A model generated the notes under the pieces. That model saw only the letters and a list, made by a program, of their open reading frames with translations, searched no databases and was not told the DNA's origin. A stretch of 64,000 nt of DNA from Opitutaceae bacterium. GTDB taxonomy: Bacteria > Verrucomicrobiota > Verrucomicrobiia > Opitutales > Opitutaceae. How positions within the stretch are numbered: position 1 is the first letter of the stretch; each line of letters begins with the position of its first letter. The stretch is taken from positions 1-64,000 of the forward strand of contig PLXS01000038.1 in NCBI GenBank assembly GCA_003151515.1, given 5' to 3'. This document shows positions 62,063 through 64,000 of the stretch, in pieces. Position numbers and translations under genes: made by a program.

Positions 62063-64000
62063 ATGGTCGCCCGCAAGCACGCCAAGCGCGCCAACTCAGA
62101 CGTGCTGCTGCGGGTCCGCGGCACCGTCCAGGGGGTCGGCTTCCGCCCCTTCGTCCAGCGCGTGGCGACGCGCCTGGGGCTGCGCGGCTGGGTGCGCAAC
62201 GACGCCGAGGGCGTCCTCATCCGGGCCGTCGGCCCGGCCAGCGTCGTGACGGCCCTCGAGCGCGCGCTCACGCGCGAGGCCCCCGGGGCGGCCCGCGTCG
62301 AGCGCGTGGAGGTGAGCCCGACGACGGCGCCCGACGACGGCGAGGCGAGCCCCTTCGAGATCGTCGCCAGCGGCCCCGGCGGCATGGGCGCGTCGGCCGC
62401 GATAACCCCCGACCTGGCGCTCTGCCCGCAATGCAGGCGCGAGCTCCTCGACCCGCGCGACAGGCGCCACCTCTACCCCTTCATCAACTGCACCCAGTGC
62501 GGGCCGCGCTACTCCATCATCGAGCGCCTGCCCTACGACAGGCCCGCGACGACCATGAGGGCCTTCCGGATGTGCCCGCAGTGCGCGGCCGAGTACGCGG
62601 ACCAGGGCAGCAGGCGCTTCCACGCCCAGCCCAACGCCTGCCCGGTGTGCGGCCCGCGGGCGTCCCTGCGCGGGGCGTCGGGCGAGCCCGTGGACGCGGC
62701 GGACCCCGTCGCCGGGGCCGCGCGGCTCCTTGGCGAGGGCCGCATCCTCGCCGTCAAGGGCATCGGCGGATACCACCTGATGGTCGACGCGCGAAACGAG
62801 GCCGCGGTGGCCGAGCTTCGCCGGCGCAAGCACCGCGACGAGAAGCCGCTCGCCGTCATGTTCCCGGACCTGTCCGCGCTGCGCGCGGCGGCGGAGGTGG
62901 CGGAGGCGGACGCCCTCCTGCTGGCCTCGAGCGCCGCGCCGATCGTCCTCCTGAGGCGCCGCCCCCAGGCGGCGCTCGCCCCGGGCATCGCCCCGGGCAA
63001 CCCCTGGGTCGGGGCCTTCCTTCCGTACGCGCCCCTGCACGTGCTTCTCCTCTCGGCCTTCGGGCGCGCCGTGGTCGCGACGAGCGCCAACCTGGCGGAG
63101 GAGCCGCTCTGCACCGAGGAGAACGAGGCCCACCATAGGCTCTCCGGGATCGCCGATGCCTTCCTGGAGCACGACCGGCCGATCGCGCACCCCGTTGACG
63201 ACTCGGTCGTTCGGCGCTCGCAGCGCGGGGCGATCCTGCTTCGCCGCGCGAGGGGCTACGCCCCGTCGCCGCTGCGCCTGCCCGGCCAGGTCGAGGGGAC
63301 CTGGCTCTGCGTCGGAGCCCAGATGAAGAACGCGGTCGGCGTCGCCTTTGGCGACCAGCTCGTCCTAAGCCCCCACATCGGGGACCTGGACGCACCCGCG
63401 GCGCGCGCCGCCTTCAAGCGCACGGCCGCGATGCTCGGCAGGATCCACGGCTCCCGGTTCACGCAGGTCGTCTGCGACCGCCACCCCGACTACGCGTCGA
63501 CGCTGCACGCGAGGTCGAGCGGGCTGCCGTGCGTGGGCGTCCAGCACCACCTCGCCCACGTCCTCGCCTGCCTCCTGGAGCACGGCCGCAGTCCCGACGG
63601 CGTCCTGGGCGTCGCGTGGGACGGCACCGGCTACGGGGAGGACGGCACGATCTGGGGCGGCGAATTCCTGCTCCTGCAGAAGGGCGCCGCGCGCCGCTTC
63701 GGCCGCCTGCGCCCGTTCCGGCTGCCCGGAGGCGAGGCGGCGATCCGCGACGCGAGGCGCACGGCGCTCGCGCTCGCGCACGCCGCGGGCGACCCCGGGC
63801 TATGGACGCTCGGGCGGCGCCTGCAGTTCAGCGAGGCCGAGGCCGGCCTGCTGGGGACGATGCTGACGCGCCGCATCAACTCGCCCGTCACGACCAGCGC
63901 GGGGCGCCTCTTCGACGCCGTCGGCGCGCTCCTGGGCCTGGGTTGCCGCAACAGCTTCGAGGGGCAGGTGCCGCTGGCGCTCGAGGCGGCCGCCGCCGGC
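62063..64000 (+). CDS. hypF: Carbamoyltransferase HypF, C-terminus cut by window edge
   Basis: From ATG 62063, 4 bp after hypB, the frame stays open to the end of the window (646 codons). It shows an acylphosphatase domain (VRGTVQGVGFRPFVQRV), two zinc fingers (CPQCRREL..CTQCGPRYS and CPQCAAEY..CPVCGP), a YrdC-like domain, and the start of the Kae1-like domain (HHLAHVLAC, WDGTGYGEDG). HypF makes the cyanide ligand of the NiFe site from carbamoyl phosphate with HypE. Usual length is about 750-800 residues, so roughly the last 100-150 are missing. Confidence 0.95.
   Translation, partial: MVARKHAKRANSDVLLRVRGTVQGVGFRPFVQRVATRLGLRGWVRNDAEGVLIRAVGPASVVTALERALTREAPGAARVERVEVSPTTAPDDGEASPFEIVASGPGGMGASAAITPDLALCPQCRRELLDPRDRRHLYPFINCTQCGPRYSIIERLPYDRPATTMRAFRMCPQCAAEYADQGSRRFHAQPNACPVCGPRASLRGASGEPVDAADPVAGAARLLGEGRILAVKGIGGYHLMVDARNEAAVAELRRRKHRDEKPLAVMFPDLSALRAAAEVAEADALLLASSAAPIVLLRRRPQAALAPGIAPGNPWVGAFLPYAPLHVLLLSAFGRAVVATSANLAEEPLCTEENEAHHRLSGIADAFLEHDRPIAHPVDDSVVRRSQRGAILLRRARGYAPSPLRLPGQVEGTWLCVGAQMKNAVGVAFGDQLVLSPHIGDLDAPAARAAFKRTAAMLGRIHGSRFTQVVCDRHPDYASTLHARSSGLPCVGVQHHLAHVLACLLEHGRSPDGVLGVAWDGTGYGEDGTIWGGEFLLLQKGAARRFGRLRPFRLPGGEAAIRDARRTALALAHAAGDPGLWTLGRRLQFSEAEAGLLGTMLTRRINSPVTTSAGRLFDAVGALLGLGCRNSFEGQVPLALEAAAAG

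Overview
This is a GC-rich, densely coded bacterial chromosome segment. Genes are packed into mostly minus-strand operons with ATGA or GTGA overlaps. Several features recall Verrucomicrobiota (Opitutales-like) or Acidobacteriota: an orphan duplicated FtsX/MacB permease, an ECF-type sigma factor next to a kinase remnant, a right-handed beta-helix secreted protein, and a small cytochrome c with a CASCHGADG heme site. The taxonomic guess is low confidence. No rRNA, tRNA or CRISPR array was seen.

Layout. 1-1.3 kb: the 5' part of a group II intron, an orphan VapC-type toxin and the last codons of its antitoxin. 1.3-3.7 kb: an orphan permease. 3.7-10.7 kb (minus): hdrC-hdrB-hdrA-mvhD-mvhG-mvhA and a maturation protease, which together encode an electron-bifurcating heterodisulfide reductase/[NiFe]-hydrogenase complex. 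11.1-22.7 kb: a divergent EF-G paralogue, a membrane protein of unknown function, a phosphoribosyltransferase, an AmmeMemoRadiSam pair, a rhomboid protease, CHAD and RAM-domain proteins, and a PAS-PAS-PP2C phosphatase. 22.8-29.3 kb: two CbcL-like proteins that fuse a multihaem cytochrome c domain (11 and 13 haem motifs) to a membrane cytochrome b, with a class I PPK2 between them and a monohaem cytochrome c. 29.3-34.9 kb: a beta-helix protein, a propionyl/acetyl-CoA synthetase and an esterase.

35-43.5 kb (minus) is the most unusual part. Two crcB-motif (fluoride) riboswitches can be read directly in the sequence. The first (43484-43411) heads a DUF190, cation/proton antiporter and universal-stress-protein operon. 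The second (41089-41030) sits 31 nt upstream of a tightly coupled five-gene operon: calcineurin-type phosphoesterase, dynamin-like GTPase, AAA ATPase, a protein of unknown function that looks like two PH-like domains, and a second dynamin-like GTPase. A fluoride-gated dynamin/AAA membrane system is the best candidate here for an undescribed system.

43.6-49.4 kb: two secreted proteins, a methyltransferase, a sigma-factor/kinase deletion scar and a CoA-transferase. 49.4-64 kb: hoxEFUYH and a maturation protease (NAD-linked bidirectional hydrogenase), then on the minus strand pyruvate:ferredoxin oxidoreductase, a DHOD-like protein and adenylate kinase, then hupE-hypA-hypB-hypF for nickel uptake and hydrogenase maturation. 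HypF runs off the end of the window.

Together the genes suggest an anaerobe or facultative anaerobe that exchanges electrons among H2, NAD(H), ferredoxin and a disulfide, makes ferredoxin electrons from pyruvate, and may pass quinol electrons out through periplasmic multihaem cytochromes.
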